A stretch of DNA of 64,000 nucleotides from Pseudonocardia cypriaca (GTDB lineage: Bacteria > Actinomycetota > Actinomycetes > Mycobacteriales > Pseudonocardiaceae): NCBI RefSeq assembly GCF_006717045.1, contig NZ_VFPH01000001.1, forward strand, positions 2,418,001-2,482,000, given 5' to 3'. A model generated the notes under the pieces. That model searched no databases, was not told the origin of the DNA, and saw only the letters and a list, made by a program, of their open reading frames with translations. Each line of letters opens with the position of its first letter. The first letter of the stretch is position 1. Shown piece by piece: positions 23,419-32,276 of the stretch. Made by a program: the position numbers and the translations under genes.

Positions 23419-25209
23419 ATGGCTGCGCCGCGGCGCAAAACGGCGGTGCTGCTCGCGCTGCGCTACTACGGGCGTGAGCTCGCCCGCAACCGGCTGATAG
23501 CTGCTCCCGCCCTGCTGCTGCCGGCGGTGGGGAACACCTGCCAGGCCTACGTCGGCCCGCTGATCGTCGCGGCGCTCGCAGGCCGCATCGCCGGGGGACA
23601 GGACGTCGGCCCGGACACCGTGCTGCTCCACGTGCTCGGGTTCGCCGCCGTGCTGCTGCTGGCCGAGGCGCTGTGGCGCGTCGGCGTGCACTGCCTGAAC
23701 CGGACCGACGGTCGCGGGATCGAGAACCTGTACGTGATCGGCATGAACGAGCTGCTCGCGAAGGACGCGGCGTTCTTCCACGACAACTTCGCGGGGTCGC
23801 TGACGAAACGGGTGCTCAGCTTCGCCACGCGGTTCGAGGAGTTCGTCGACACGCTCGCGTTCTCCGTCATCGCCAGCCTCGTGCCGCTGGTGTTCGCGTC
23901 GGCGGTGCTCTGGCAGTACGACCCGATGCTGGTCGTCGTCCTGGTGAGCCTCATGGTGACGACCGGTGTGCTCATCGCCCCGCTCGTGCGGCGTCGCCAG
24001 GCGCTCGTCGACCAGCGGGAAGCGGCGATCGCTCGGGTGTCCGGCCACGTCGCCGACAGCTTGATGAACATGGAGACGGTGCGTGCCTTCGCCGCCGAGG
24101 AGCGCGAGGCCGCCGAGCACAAGACCCGCGTCGCCGAGCAGCGCAGGCTGTCCATCCGGTCGTGGGACTACGCCAACCTGCGCATCGACACGGTTGTCGC
24201 GCCGATGTACGTGCTCACCAACGCGCTCGGTCTGTTCGTCGCCATCGGCGTCGGCGGTGGGCAGCTCGGCGTGGAGGCCATCGTCGTGACGGTCACCTAC
24301 TACTGGAGTGCCACCCGCGTGATGTTCGAGTTCAACCAGATCTACCGGCAGCTGGAGAGCTCGATGACCGAGGCCGCCCAGTTCACCGAGCTGCTGCTCA
24401 CCCCGCCGACGGTGCGTGACCCGCTCTCCCCGGAGCCGCTGCGCGCCACGGCGGCCGACGTGCGGTTCGAGCACGTGACGTTCGCCCACGACGGCGCTCC
24501 GCCGCTCTTCGCGGGCCTCGACCTGACCGTCGGGAACGGGGAGAAGATCGGGCTGGTCGGGCGGTCCGGCGGCGGGAAGACCACCCTCACCAAGCTGCTG
24601 CTGCGGCTGATGGACGTCCACGGCGGGCGCATCCTGATCGGTGGCCAGGACATCTCCCGGATCAGCCAGGCCGACTTGCGCAGCCTGGTCTCCTACGTGC
24701 CGCAGGACCCGGCGATGTTCCACCGCACCCTGCGCGAGAACGTCGCGTTCGGCCGGCCAGGTGCGAGCGAGGCGGAGATCCGCCGCGCCGCGGAGGCCGC
24801 GCACGTCATGGAGTTCGTCGACGGCCTGCCCGGCGGGCTCGACACGGTGGTCGGGGAGCGCGGGATCAAGCTGTCGGGTGGCCAGCGCCAGCGCGTCGCC
24901 CTCGCGCGCGCCATCCTGCGCGACGCGCCGATCCTGCTGCTCGACGAGGCCACGAGTGCGCTGGACTCGGAGAGCGAGATCCTCGTCCAGGACGCCCTGT
25001 GGCGGCTCATGGACGGCCGCACCGCGCTCGTGGTGGCGCATCGGTTGAGCACGGTGGCCCGCATGGACCGGCTCGTCGTGCTCGACGGTGGCCGGATCGT
25101 CGAGCAGGGCAGCCACGCGGAGCTGCTCGCCGCGCACGGCACCTACGCGGCGCTGTGGGCCCACCAGTCCGGCGGCTTCCTGGACGACCTCGACGTGGCG
25201 CGGCGCTGA
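23419..25209 (+). CDS. ABC exporter half-transporter (membrane domain plus ATPase)
   Basis: 596 aa. Residues about 20-310 form the six-TMS exporter domain (helix clusters around LLPAVGNTCQAYVGPLIVAAL, VLGFAAVLLLAEALW, FSVIASLVPLVFASAVLW and MYVLTNALGLFVAIGVG). The ATPase has Walker A GLVGRSGGGKTTLTKLL, Q-loop VPQDP, signature LSGGQRQRVALARA, Walker B ILLLDEATSALD and switch His in VAHRLST. It probably works as a homodimer exporting a lipid, peptide or drug. A hairpin overlaps its ribosome site. Confidence 0.9.
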   Translation: MAAPRRKTAVLLALRYYGRELARNRLIAAPALLLPAVGNTCQAYVGPLIVAALAGRIAGGQDVGPDTVLLHVLGFAAVLLLAEALWRVGVHCLNRTDGRGIENLYVIGMNELLAKDAAFFHDNFAGSLTKRVLSFATRFEEFVDTLAFSVIASLVPLVFASAVLWQYDPMLVVVLVSLMVTTGVLIAPLVRRRQALVDQREAAIARVSGHVADSLMNMETVRAFAAEEREAAEHKTRVAEQRRLSIRSWDYANLRIDTVVAPMYVLTNALGLFVAIGVGGGQLGVEAIVVTVTYYWSATRVMFEFNQIYRQLESSMTEAAQFTELLLTPPTVRDPLSPEPLRATAADVRFEHVTFAHDGAPPLFAGLDLTVGNGEKIGLVGRSGGGKTTLTKLLLRLMDVHGGRILIGGQDISRISQADLRSLVSYVPQDPAMFHRTLRENVAFGRPGASEAEIRRAAEAAHVMEFVDGLPGGLDTVVGERGIKLSGGQRQRVALARAILRDAPILLLDEATSALDSESEILVQDALWRLMDGRTALVVAHRLSTVARMDRLVVLDGGRIVEQGSHAELLAAHGTYAALWAHQSGGFLDDLDVARR

Positions 25210-25292
25210 CCCGCGGTGGCGGCGCCGTACCTCCCACGCTCAGCAAGATCGGACCTCCCCGCCGGATGAGGCGCGCCGTAGCGTCCGGCGGC

Positions 25293-26102
25293 ATGGGACA
25301 GGGAAGGGTCTGGTTGATCACCGGCGCCTCGTCGGGCTTCGGGCGTGCACTCGCCACCGCAGCGGTCGAGGCGGGCGACGTCGTCGTCGGCGCCGCGCGC
25401 CGGACGATCGGGCTCCCGGACGGGGTCGAACCGGTCGAGCTCGACGTCGCCGACCCGGCGGCGGGCGCGGCGGTCGTCGACGGGGTGGTGGAGCGGCACG
25501 GCCGGCTCGACGTGCTGGTCAACGCCGCGGGCCGGGCGCTCATCGGGGCGGCGGAGGAGACCACCGACGCCGAGCTGCGCGACCTCATGGACGTGCACTT
25601 CTTCGGGCCCGTCGCGCTCACGCGCGCGGCGCTGCCGCACCTGCGCGCCCGGGGCAGCGGCGCGATCGTTCAGTTCAGCAGCCTCGGCGGACGGCTGTCG
25701 TTCCCCGGGGTGGGCGCCTACAGCGCCACCAAGTTCGCGCTGGAGGGCTGGTCCGAGGGGCTCGCGGCCGAGGTCGGCCCGCTCGGCATCCGGGTGCTGA
25801 TCGTGGAGCCCGGCGCGTTCCGCACCGGCCTGCACGGCGCCGGCATGCGCATGAGCGAGCCGATCCCGGCCTACGACGACATCGTCGGCCCCGTGCGGAA
25901 GATGCAGCAGGACTTCGACGGCACGCAGCCCGGCGACCCCGCCAAGGCCGCGGCCGCCATCCTCGACGCCCTCGACGCCGAGGAGCCGCCGCTGCGCCTG
26001 GCGCTCGGCAACGACGCCGCCGACGCGATCACGGCCTCGATGGAGGCGAACACCGCCGAGCTGCGTGCCTGGGAGCAGGTCACCCGCGGAACCGATCTCT
26101 GA
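25293..26102 (+). CDS. Short-chain dehydrogenase/reductase
   Basis: 269 aa classical SDR: TGASSGFG cofactor loop near the N-terminus, VNAAGRALIG, QFSSLGGRL with the active-site Ser, and YSATKFALEGWSEGLAAE with Tyr/Lys. The C-terminal part (ILDALDAEEPPLRLALGNDA) matches the retinol-dehydrogenase-like subgroup often annotated as oxidoreductase with unknown substrate. TAGCGT lies 8 nt before the ATG, slightly outside the 6-7 nt leaderless spacing. It ends 4 bp before the convergent end of metI. Confidence 0.86.
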   Translation: MGQGRVWLITGASSGFGRALATAAVEAGDVVVGAARRTIGLPDGVEPVELDVADPAAGAAVVDGVVERHGRLDVLVNAAGRALIGAAEETTDAELRDLMDVHFFGPVALTRAALPHLRARGSGAIVQFSSLGGRLSFPGVGAYSATKFALEGWSEGLAAEVGPLGIRVLIVEPGAFRTGLHGAGMRMSEPIPAYDDIVGPVRKMQQDFDGTQPGDPAKAAAAILDALDAEEPPLRLALGNDAADAITASMEANTAELRAWEQVTRGTDL

Positions 26103-26106
26103 GCCC

Positions 26107-26766
26107 TCAGCGACGGAGGGCCTTGCGGGCCAGCCAGTTTCCGACCAGCTGCGCCAGCTGCACGATCAGCACGATGATCACGACGGTGACCAGCGTGACC
26201 GTCCAGTTGAACTGCTGGTAGCCGTAGCTGATGGCGAAGTCGCCGAGCCCGCCCCCACCGACGTAGCCGGCCATCGCGGACATGTCCACCACGCCGATGA
26301 AGATGAAGGTGTAGCCGAGGATCAGCGGCCCGAGCGCCTCGGGGATGAGCACGCTCCAGATGATCCGGAACCGGCTCGCACCCATCGCGCGTGCCGCCTC
26401 GATCACGCCCGGGTCCACCGACACGAGGTTCTGCTCGACGATCCGGCCGATCACGAACGTCGCCATGGCCGACATCGGGAACAGCACGGACTGCGTTCCG
26501 ATGGTCGTGCCCATCACGAGCAGGGTGAGCGGCCCGATCGCCGTGATGAAGATGATGAACGGGATCGGGCGCACGATGTTCACCAGCACGTTGAGCAGGC
26601 CGAACAGCGGGCCGTTCTGCAGCAGCCCACCGTGCCGCGTCGCGTAGAGCGCCACCCCGAGCACCAGGCCGAGCGCCCCGGCGATGAGCATCGTCCAGAA
26701 GACCATGTAGACGGTCTGCTGGAACGACAACCACAGGACGGGGGAGAGCGTCGCCCAGTCGGTCAT
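26107..26766 (-). CDS. metI: Methionine-type ABC transporter permease
   Basis: 219 aa, about five TMS, with the EAA loop DPGVIEAARAMGASRFRIIWSVLIPEALGPLILGY. The length and motifs match MetI of D-/L-methionine importers. It overlaps the ATPase gene by ATGA and is last in metQ-metN-metI order. Confidence 0.9.
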   Translation of the reverse strand: MTDWATLSPVLWLSFQQTVYMVFWTMLIAGALGLVLGVALYATRHGGLLQNGPLFGLLNVLVNIVRPIPFIIFITAIGPLTLLVMGTTIGTQSVLFPMSAMATFVIGRIVEQNLVSVDPGVIEAARAMGASRFRIIWSVLIPEALGPLILGYTFIFIGVVDMSAMAGYVGGGGLGDFAISYGYQQFNWTVTLVTVVIIVLIVQLAQLVGNWLARKALRR

Positions 26767-27803
26767 GAACGCACCTCCTGCGTGAGCTCCTCGACGTGGG
26801 TGTGCGCGCGCAGCTGTGCGACCAGCGCGTCGATCGCGACGTCGTCGCCCGCCAGCTCGAGCGTGATGCTGCCGAACGGCTTCTCCGCGAGCTCCCGGAT
26901 CCCGCCGTAGATGATCGTGCTGCGCACGTCGTGGCTCGCGATCACCTCGGAAACCGCGGTCCGGACGGCCGGGTCCTCCCGGATGGAGACGGTGACGATC
27001 CGACCGGGGAAGTGCTCGCGCAGGCGGGCGAGGGTCTCGTCGGACGGCCGGTCGTGCAGCACGCTGTGCACGAAGCGGCGGGTGGCCGGCTCGCGCGGCT
27101 CGCTGAACACGTCGTAGACCGGGCCCTGCTCGATCACGCGGCCCTGCTCCATCACCACGACGGTGTCGCAGATCGAGCTCACCACGTCCATCTCGTGGGT
27201 GATCACGACGATCGTGGTGCCCAGCTCGCGGTTGATCCGCTTGAGCAGGGCGAGGACGTCCTTCGTGGTCTCCGGGTCGAGGGCGCTGGTGGCCTCGTCG
27301 GCGAGCAGGATCCGCGGCGAGGTGGCCAGCGCGCGGGCGATGCCCACCCGCTGCTTCTGCCCGCCGGACAGCTGCGCGGGGAACTGGCGCGCCTTCTCGG
27401 CGATCCCGACGAAGTCCAGCAGCTCGGCCACGCGGTCCCGGCGCCGCTCGCGCGGCCAGCCCGCGATCCGCAGCGGGTAGCCGACGTTGCCCGCCACGGT
27501 GCGCGAGGAGAACAGGTTGAACTGCTGGAAGATCATCCCGACCTCCCCGCGCAGCTCCCGGAGCCCGCGCTCGCCGAGCTCACCGGTCACCCGGCTGCCG
27601 ACGGTCACCGTGCCCTCCGTCGGCAGCTCGAGCGCGTTGACCATGCGGACGAGCGTGCTCTTGCCCGCCCCCGACTGACCGATGATGCCGGTGATCTCCC
27701 CGTCCTCGATGCCGAGGTCGACGCCGTCGACGGCGCGCACGTCACTGCCGCGTCCACCGGGGAAGACCTTGCTCACTCCCCGGAAGGAGATCAGTGGCGC
27801 CAC
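26763..27803 (-). CDS. metN: Methionine ABC transporter ATP-binding protein with NIL domain
   Basis: 346 aa. Walker A GQSGAGKSTLVRM, signature LSGGQKQRVGIARAL, Walker B ILLADEATSALD, and H-loop VVITHEMDVV. The C-terminal about 80 residues (HFPGRIVTVSIREDPAVRTAVSEVIASHDVRSTIIYGGI) form the NIL regulatory domain that binds methionine and inhibits transport in MetN. GTG start, 3 bp after metQ. Confidence 0.92.
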   Translation of the reverse strand: MAPLISFRGVSKVFPGGRGSDVRAVDGVDLGIEDGEITGIIGQSGAGKSTLVRMVNALELPTEGTVTVGSRVTGELGERGLRELRGEVGMIFQQFNLFSSRTVAGNVGYPLRIAGWPRERRRDRVAELLDFVGIAEKARQFPAQLSGGQKQRVGIARALATSPRILLADEATSALDPETTKDVLALLKRINRELGTTIVVITHEMDVVSSICDTVVVMEQGRVIEQGPVYDVFSEPREPATRRFVHSVLHDRPSDETLARLREHFPGRIVTVSIREDPAVRTAVSEVIASHDVRSTIIYGGIRELAEKPFGSITLELAGDDVAIDALVAQLRAHTHVEELTQEVRS

Positions 27804-27806
27804 GGC

Positions 27807-28703
27807 TCAGGAACCCGCCGCGCGGATGTTGTTCTCGATCTCGTCGGTCGTGGCCTGCAGGTCGGCGGCGTCGTTCGTCTTGAAGACGCCGGTGTCGCCC
27901 AGGTCGACGCGGATGGCCGCCTCCACCTCCGGGTCGTGGTACAGCGCAGCCAGCTGGAGGTAGACCGGGTTGTCCTTGTCCTCGGCGCGGGACACGAACG
28001 CGTTGATGTAGGGCTTGGACGAGTCGCTGTTCGGGTCGTCGGCGAAGATCCGCTGCTCGGGCGTCAGCTTCGCCGCGGTGGCGTAGTTGTTGTTCACGAT
28101 CGCGGCGTCCACGCTCTGGATGTTCGTGGCGGTCTGCGCGGCGTCGACGGGCACGACCTGGACCTTGCCCGACTCGATGTCGTTCGGCGTCGACAGCGAG
28201 TTGCCGCCGCCCTTCAGCGTGACCAGCCCGGCGGCCTGCAGCACCAGCAGGGCGCGCGCCTGGTTGGTCGGGTCGTTCGGGATGACGACCTGGCCGCCCT
28301 GCGGGATCTGGTCGACCGAGGTGTGCTTCGCCGAGTACAGCGGCAGCGGGTAGACCGCGGTCGCGCCGATCGGAACCAGGTCGTCGTTGTTCTTGACGTT
28401 GTAGTTCGCGAGGTACTGCAGGTGCTGGAACTCGTTGAGCTGCAGCTGTCCCTGCGACAGCGCCGGGTTGGGCTGGTTGTAGTCGGTGAAGTTGACGAAG
28501 TTGACCGTGATGCCCTTGGCGGCGGCCTTCTGCTTGTAGACGTTCCAGTAGTTCTCGCTGGCGTCGGTCACGCCGATGGAGACGACCTGGCCGGGCTCAC
28601 CGCCCGAGGACGGGGCGGAGCCCGGTGCCGCGCACGCCGCCGCGAGCACGGCGAGGGGGAGCAGCAGCAGGACGGAACGGGTCAGGCGCGAGATGCGCGA
28701 CAT
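27807..28703 (-). CDS. metQ: Methionine-binding lipoprotein
   Basis: 298 aa NlpA/MetQ-family substrate-binding protein. Signal peptide with lipobox LAAAC near residue 24, so it is anchored outside the membrane as a lipoprotein. ASENYWNVYKQKAAAKGITVNFVNFTDYNQPNPALSQGQLQLNEFQHLQYL is the standard ligand-domain opening. AAAGGA is present before the ATG. Methionine is the usual ligand; NlpA relatives can bind other amino acids. Confidence 0.9.
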   Translation of the reverse strand: MSRISRLTRSVLLLLPLAVLAAACAAPGSAPSSGGEPGQVVSIGVTDASENYWNVYKQKAAAKGITVNFVNFTDYNQPNPALSQGQLQLNEFQHLQYLANYNVKNNDDLVPIGATAVYPLPLYSAKHTSVDQIPQGGQVVIPNDPTNQARALLVLQAAGLVTLKGGGNSLSTPNDIESGKVQVVPVDAAQTATNIQSVDAAIVNNNYATAAKLTPEQRIFADDPNSDSSKPYINAFVSRAEDKDNPVYLQLAALYHDPEVEAAIRVDLGDTGVFKTNDAADLQATTDEIENNIRAAGS

Positions 28704-28764
28704 GGGGAGGTGGTCCTTTCCGGGGTGCCTTCGAGCACGTTGCTTTCTGCGCTGGGTCGCGGGC

Positions 28765-28824
28765 TCACGCCCCCGGCCGGCAGACGTGCAGGCTCAGCGG
28801 AGGCGAAAGCCCCGTATACAGCAC
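28765..28824 (-). CDS. Candidate leader peptide upstream of metQ
   Basis: A 19-codon ORF with GTG start 121 bp before metQ, ending SLHVCRPGA. The ending loosely resembles the actinobacterial leader peptides with an HVDLC motif, but the DL pair is missing and there is no second Cys. I include it because its position in front of a sulfur-amino-acid importer is right. It could equally be chance. The rest of the 254-bp gap (28704-28957) shows no riboswitch that I can recognise. Confidence 0.25.
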   Translation of the reverse strand: MLYTGLSPPLSLHVCRPGA

Positions 28825-28957
28825 GGACGACAACAGCCGCCGACGAGCGGGCGGGGCAGACCGCCACGGCACCCGATCGGGTGGGGGGAACGAGGGGAAC
28901 CGAGTCCCACTCCGCCTCCGACGGGAGCGGCCGCCGGAGCGCCCATGCCCGTCACGG

Positions 28958-30448
28958 TCAGCCACGATACAGCACCCGTTCGGGGGAGCGGCGGGCCCGC
29001 GCACTGGCGACCGACTGCGCGGTCACGAGCGCGCCCGTGACGAGTGTGGTGAGCCCGATCGCGAAGAAACCCGTGTCGACCGCGGCGACGAACGCGTCGA
29101 GCACCGCCGACCGGGTCGCGGCGTCCGGGGCGATGGCCAGCGCCGCCGCGACCGTGTGCGGCACGGTTGTGCCGCCGGCGAGGACGGGCGGAAGGCCGGC
29201 GACGAACGCGCCGGTCAGCACCGTCCCGATCACGGCGACGCCGAGAGCGCTGCCGAGCTCCCGCGTGGTCGACTGCAACCCGCCCGACACGCCGGCCTGC
29301 TCCGGTGGGAGCGAACCGGCGATGTCGGCCGACAGCCGCGGCAGGGCGAGCGCGCACCCCGTGCCGATGACGACGAGGCCGGCGGCGTAGATCGGGTAGG
29401 GGGTCGCGCGGCCGACCGTCGACAGGCCGACCAGCCCGCCGCCGATCAACGCGAACGCCGCGGCGAGCTGTACCGCCGGTGCGAGGCGGGCCGAGATCCA
29501 CGGTGCGAACCGGGCGCCTGCCAGCAGCGGCACCACCAGCGGCACGAGCCCGAGCCCGGTGGCCAGCACGCCGTACCCCTTGCCGTACTGCAGGAACGAG
29601 GCGTTGACGAAGAACAGGCCGAACATGCCGAAGAAGCACACGACCATGCCGAGGCAGGAGCTGCGCAGCAGCGGGATCCGGAACAGCCGCGGGTCGAGCA
29701 GCGGCCGCTCGGCCCGTAGCTCGGCCCGTGCCCAGGCCGCGTAGAGGCCGACGGCGAGGACGAAACCGCCGATCACGACGGGGCCGGCCCAGCCGAGCTC
29801 CGGTGCTTCGATGATGCCGAGCAGCAGCGCGAAGGTGCCGCCGGTCAGCATGAGGGTCGCGACGGGGCGCAGCGGGCGGGCGGTGCGCGGGGAGACCGGC
29901 GTCGTCGCGGCGACCGCGACGGCCAGCGCGACCGCGATCGGGACCACACCTGCGAACAGCGATCGCCAGCCACCGGCGGCCAGCAGCGCTCCGCCACCGA
30001 CGTTGCCGATGATGCCGCCGACCCCGGTCGCCGCCGCCCACCACCCGATCGCGGCCGGCCTGCGCTCCGGTGGCGTCGCGTGCAGGAGACACCCGAGGGT
30101 GTTGGGCAGGACCGCAGCGGCGCCGATGCCGGCGACCACCCGCCCGGCGAGCAGCACCGGGATCGTGGGTGCGAGCGCCGAGACGAGCGCACCGAGCGCG
30201 ACGGTGGCCAGCCCGGCGGTCAGCACGCCCTTGCGGCCGAACCGGTCGCCCGCCGCGCCGCCGGGGATCACCAGGCAGGCGAAGACCAGCACGTAGCCGT
30301 CGACGACCCATAGCAGGGCGGACGAGGAGGGCGCCAACGCGTCGGCCAGCAGTGGGAGCGCGAGGTTGACGGAGGCGACGAAGCCGACGACGAGCGCCGC
30401 GCAGGCGCACATCACGACGAGCGTCGCCGCGGGACGGGTGTTGGACAT
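28958..30448 (-). CDS. MFS drug transporter (DHA2 type)
   Basis: 496 aa, about 14 TMS. LWVVDGYVLVFACLVIPGGAAGDRFGRKGVL is the TMS1-3 region with motif A (GDRFGRKG); VVAGIGAAAVLPNTLGCLLHATPPERRPAAIGWWAAATGVGGIIGNVGGG carries motif C-like Gly residues; STTRELGSALGVAVIGTVL is the C-terminal half's signature. ATG 30448 is 7 nt after TAGCGT, so a leaderless start is likely. It is divergent from a LysR gene that probably controls it. Confidence 0.86.
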   Translation of the reverse strand: MSNTRPAATLVVMCACAALVVGFVASVNLALPLLADALAPSSSALLWVVDGYVLVFACLVIPGGAAGDRFGRKGVLTAGLATVALGALVSALAPTIPVLLAGRVVAGIGAAAVLPNTLGCLLHATPPERRPAAIGWWAAATGVGGIIGNVGGGALLAAGGWRSLFAGVVPIAVALAVAVAATTPVSPRTARPLRPVATLMLTGGTFALLLGIIEAPELGWAGPVVIGGFVLAVGLYAAWARAELRAERPLLDPRLFRIPLLRSSCLGMVVCFFGMFGLFFVNASFLQYGKGYGVLATGLGLVPLVVPLLAGARFAPWISARLAPAVQLAAAFALIGGGLVGLSTVGRATPYPIYAAGLVVIGTGCALALPRLSADIAGSLPPEQAGVSGGLQSTTRELGSALGVAVIGTVLTGAFVAGLPPVLAGGTTVPHTVAAALAIAPDAATRSAVLDAFVAAVDTGFFAIGLTTLVTGALVTAQSVASARARRSPERVLYRG

Positions 30449-30455
30449 GGCAGGG

Positions 30456-30517
30456 ACGCTAGGAACGCCCAACTACTGCGTCTACTGCAAAGATCGGAAG
30501 GCTGGGTTGCGTAGCAT
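30456..30517. promoter_or_regulatory. Back-to-back leaderless promoters with a direct repeat
   Basis: TAGCGT (minus strand, 30461-30456) serves the MFS gene and TAGCAT (30512-30517) the LysR gene; each is 6-7 nt from its start codon. Between them CTACTGC is repeated in tandem (30473-30479 and 30482-30488, 9-bp period), a candidate LysR contact site. Confidence 0.5.
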
Positions 30518-30523
30518 GCACAT

Positions 30524-31426
30524 GTGCCGCCGGACCTGGACCTGAACCTGTTGAAGGTGCTCGACGCCCTCGCCACCGAGGGCAGCGTCACGGGAGCGGC
30601 GCGACGACTGCACCTCTCGGTGCCCGCCACCAGCCGCGCGCTCGCCCGGCTGCGTCGCGCCTTCGCCGACCCCGTGTTCGTCCGCGCCGGGCGGGGCCTC
30701 GCCCCGACCCCGTTCACGCTGCGGGTGGCGCCCCAGGTCCGCTCGCTCCTCGACGCCGTCGATGGCGTGCTGACCAGCGAACGCGAGCTCGACCCGGCCA
30801 CGCTCGACCGCAGGTTCACGATCCGCATCAACGACGGCGTCGCGAGCACGCTCGCGTTGCACCTCGTGCGGCGGGTGAGCGCCGAGGCCCCCCGGGTCAC
30901 GCTGCGGTTCGTCGGTGAGGGCGCGGAGGAGGTCGAGGCGTTGCGCGACGGCACGGTGGACATCGACGTCGGCGTGGGTGACGCGGCTGCGACCGACCTG
31001 CGAGAAGCACAGCTCTACGTCGACTCGCTCACCCTGGTCGTCGATGCGGGCTCGGAGCTCGGACGCAGCGCGGACCCGTCGCCTGCGCAGGTCTGCGCCC
31101 ACCCGCACGTCGTCGCGTCGCGGCGGGGCATCTCGCGGGGCCCGCTCGACGACGCGCTCGCCGCCCACGGGCTCGCGCGGCACGTGGCGGCCGTGGTCGG
31201 CTCGTTCGCCGTCGCGGCGCTGATGGTGGCGGGCTCCGACCTCGTCGGGCTCGTCCCGCGCCGGTTGGCCGAGCAGTACGGCGCCATGCTCGGGCTGCGG
31301 GCGCTCGCGCCGCCGATCGACCTCCCGCCCGTGCCGATCAGGGCCCAGTGGCACGGCAGGCTCGACGCCGACCCCGCCCAGCGATGGCTACGTGCCCACC
31401 TGCGAGCGGCCGCGTCGCCGGGGTGA
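30524..31426 (+). CDS. LysR-family regulator (NodD/SyrM-like)
   Basis: 300 aa. DLNLLKVLDALATEGSVTGAARRLHLSVPATSRALARLRRAFADPVFVRAGRG is the HTH with the NodD-type PATSRAL recognition helix; the C-terminal effector domain begins RRFTIRINDGVASTLALHL. GTG start 6 nt after TAGCAT. Probable regulator of the divergent MFS gene. It ends 7 bp before the convergent end of a secreted protein gene. Confidence 0.85.
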   Translation: MPPDLDLNLLKVLDALATEGSVTGAARRLHLSVPATSRALARLRRAFADPVFVRAGRGLAPTPFTLRVAPQVRSLLDAVDGVLTSERELDPATLDRRFTIRINDGVASTLALHLVRRVSAEAPRVTLRFVGEGAEEVEALRDGTVDIDVGVGDAAATDLREAQLYVDSLTLVVDAGSELGRSADPSPAQVCAHPHVVASRRGISRGPLDDALAAHGLARHVAAVVGSFAVAALMVAGSDLVGLVPRRLAEQYGAMLGLRALAPPIDLPPVPIRAQWHGRLDADPAQRWLRAHLRAAASPG

Positions 31427-31433
31427 CCTGCGG

Positions 31434-32162
31434 CTACCAGGTCCAGAAGTCGCGGAGGTCGGCCCGCCACGAGCTCGGGAAATACCGCTGGATCGTGAAC
31501 GCCATGCCGATGTCCTGCGCGATGAACTGGTCGCGTTCGAGCCGCCGGACGATCGGTGTGCCGGGTGCGCCCTTGTTGTCCCACCACGACTCCCACTGCT
31601 TCACGCACGTCTTCCCGCTGTGGTACGGGTTGGAGCACGGCGCGGGCGGTGACCAGATCTGGGTGTGACCGAAGTCGATCACCTTGCCAGACGACTCCTC
31701 GGTGATCGTGCCCCACGCCTTCAGGCAGTACGACTTGGCCGGGATCGTCCACTGGACGTAGTGCTGGCGGCCGCCGTCGGACGGCAACGCACGCAGGTTC
31801 CGGCAGTTGCCGTCGCCGATCTCCTCGCGATTGACGCGGAGCCGGTAGTAGGTGCCGTTGTCCGACCAGCCGTCGAGGAGCAACCAGTCCCCGCCGCGGA
31901 CGAACCGCTCCGCGTAGGAGGGCGGCCACTTGGCAGGGTCGCCCCAGCTGATCCGCGACTCGCCGCTGCCCTGCGGGTTCCACGCCCACTGGCCGGCCAC
32001 CTTGCCGCCGGACCAGTACTGCCCGGCGCTGCGCGCGAGCATCCGCGAGTACTGGTCGTAGGTCGGCTGCTCCGCCGCCTGCGCGGGTGCCGCGGTACCG
32101 GCGGAACAGACGGTGACAACCGTGATCAGCGCGATCACGAGAGCGAACATGCGTGGTCCCAT
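31434..32162 (-). CDS. Secreted protein of unknown function
   Basis: 242 aa. A hydrophobic signal sequence (MFALVIALITVVTVCSAGTAAPAQA) ends at a likely AQA cleavage site. The mature part is rich in Trp and Tyr (YWSGGKVAGQWAWNPQGSGESRISWGDPAKWPPSYAERFVRGGDWLLLDGW) and has four or five Cys that could form disulfides. I do not recognise a family. GGGGGGTGCG lies before ATG 32162; ATG 32183 upstream is less likely. The 114-bp gap to the next gene shows nothing callable. Confidence 0.65.
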   Translation of the reverse strand: MGPRMFALVIALITVVTVCSAGTAAPAQAAEQPTYDQYSRMLARSAGQYWSGGKVAGQWAWNPQGSGESRISWGDPAKWPPSYAERFVRGGDWLLLDGWSDNGTYYRLRVNREEIGDGNCRNLRALPSDGGRQHYVQWTIPAKSYCLKAWGTITEESSGKVIDFGHTQIWSPPAPCSNPYHSGKTCVKQWESWWDNKGAPGTPIVRRLERDQFIAQDIGMAFTIQRYFPSSWRADLRDFWTW

Positions 32163-32276
32163 CGCACCCCCCGGGTGCGGCACGCTATCGGGTGACGGAC
32201 TCGACGATCATGGGGCCGTCCGGTCCGCCTCGGTGCTGCTCCCGGCGCCTACCTGTCGAGATCCGCGCCCTGCCGA

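Noticed and set aside
28704..28957. SAM riboswitch before metQ
   Set aside because: I looked for SAM-I and SAM-IV core sequences on the minus strand and could not find the conserved segments; a covariance-model search would decide.
26796..29390. 864-codon plus-strand open frame over metN-metQ
   Set aside because: Shadow of the minus-strand met genes; low-complexity Val/Asp/Arg/Gly composition and no start signal.
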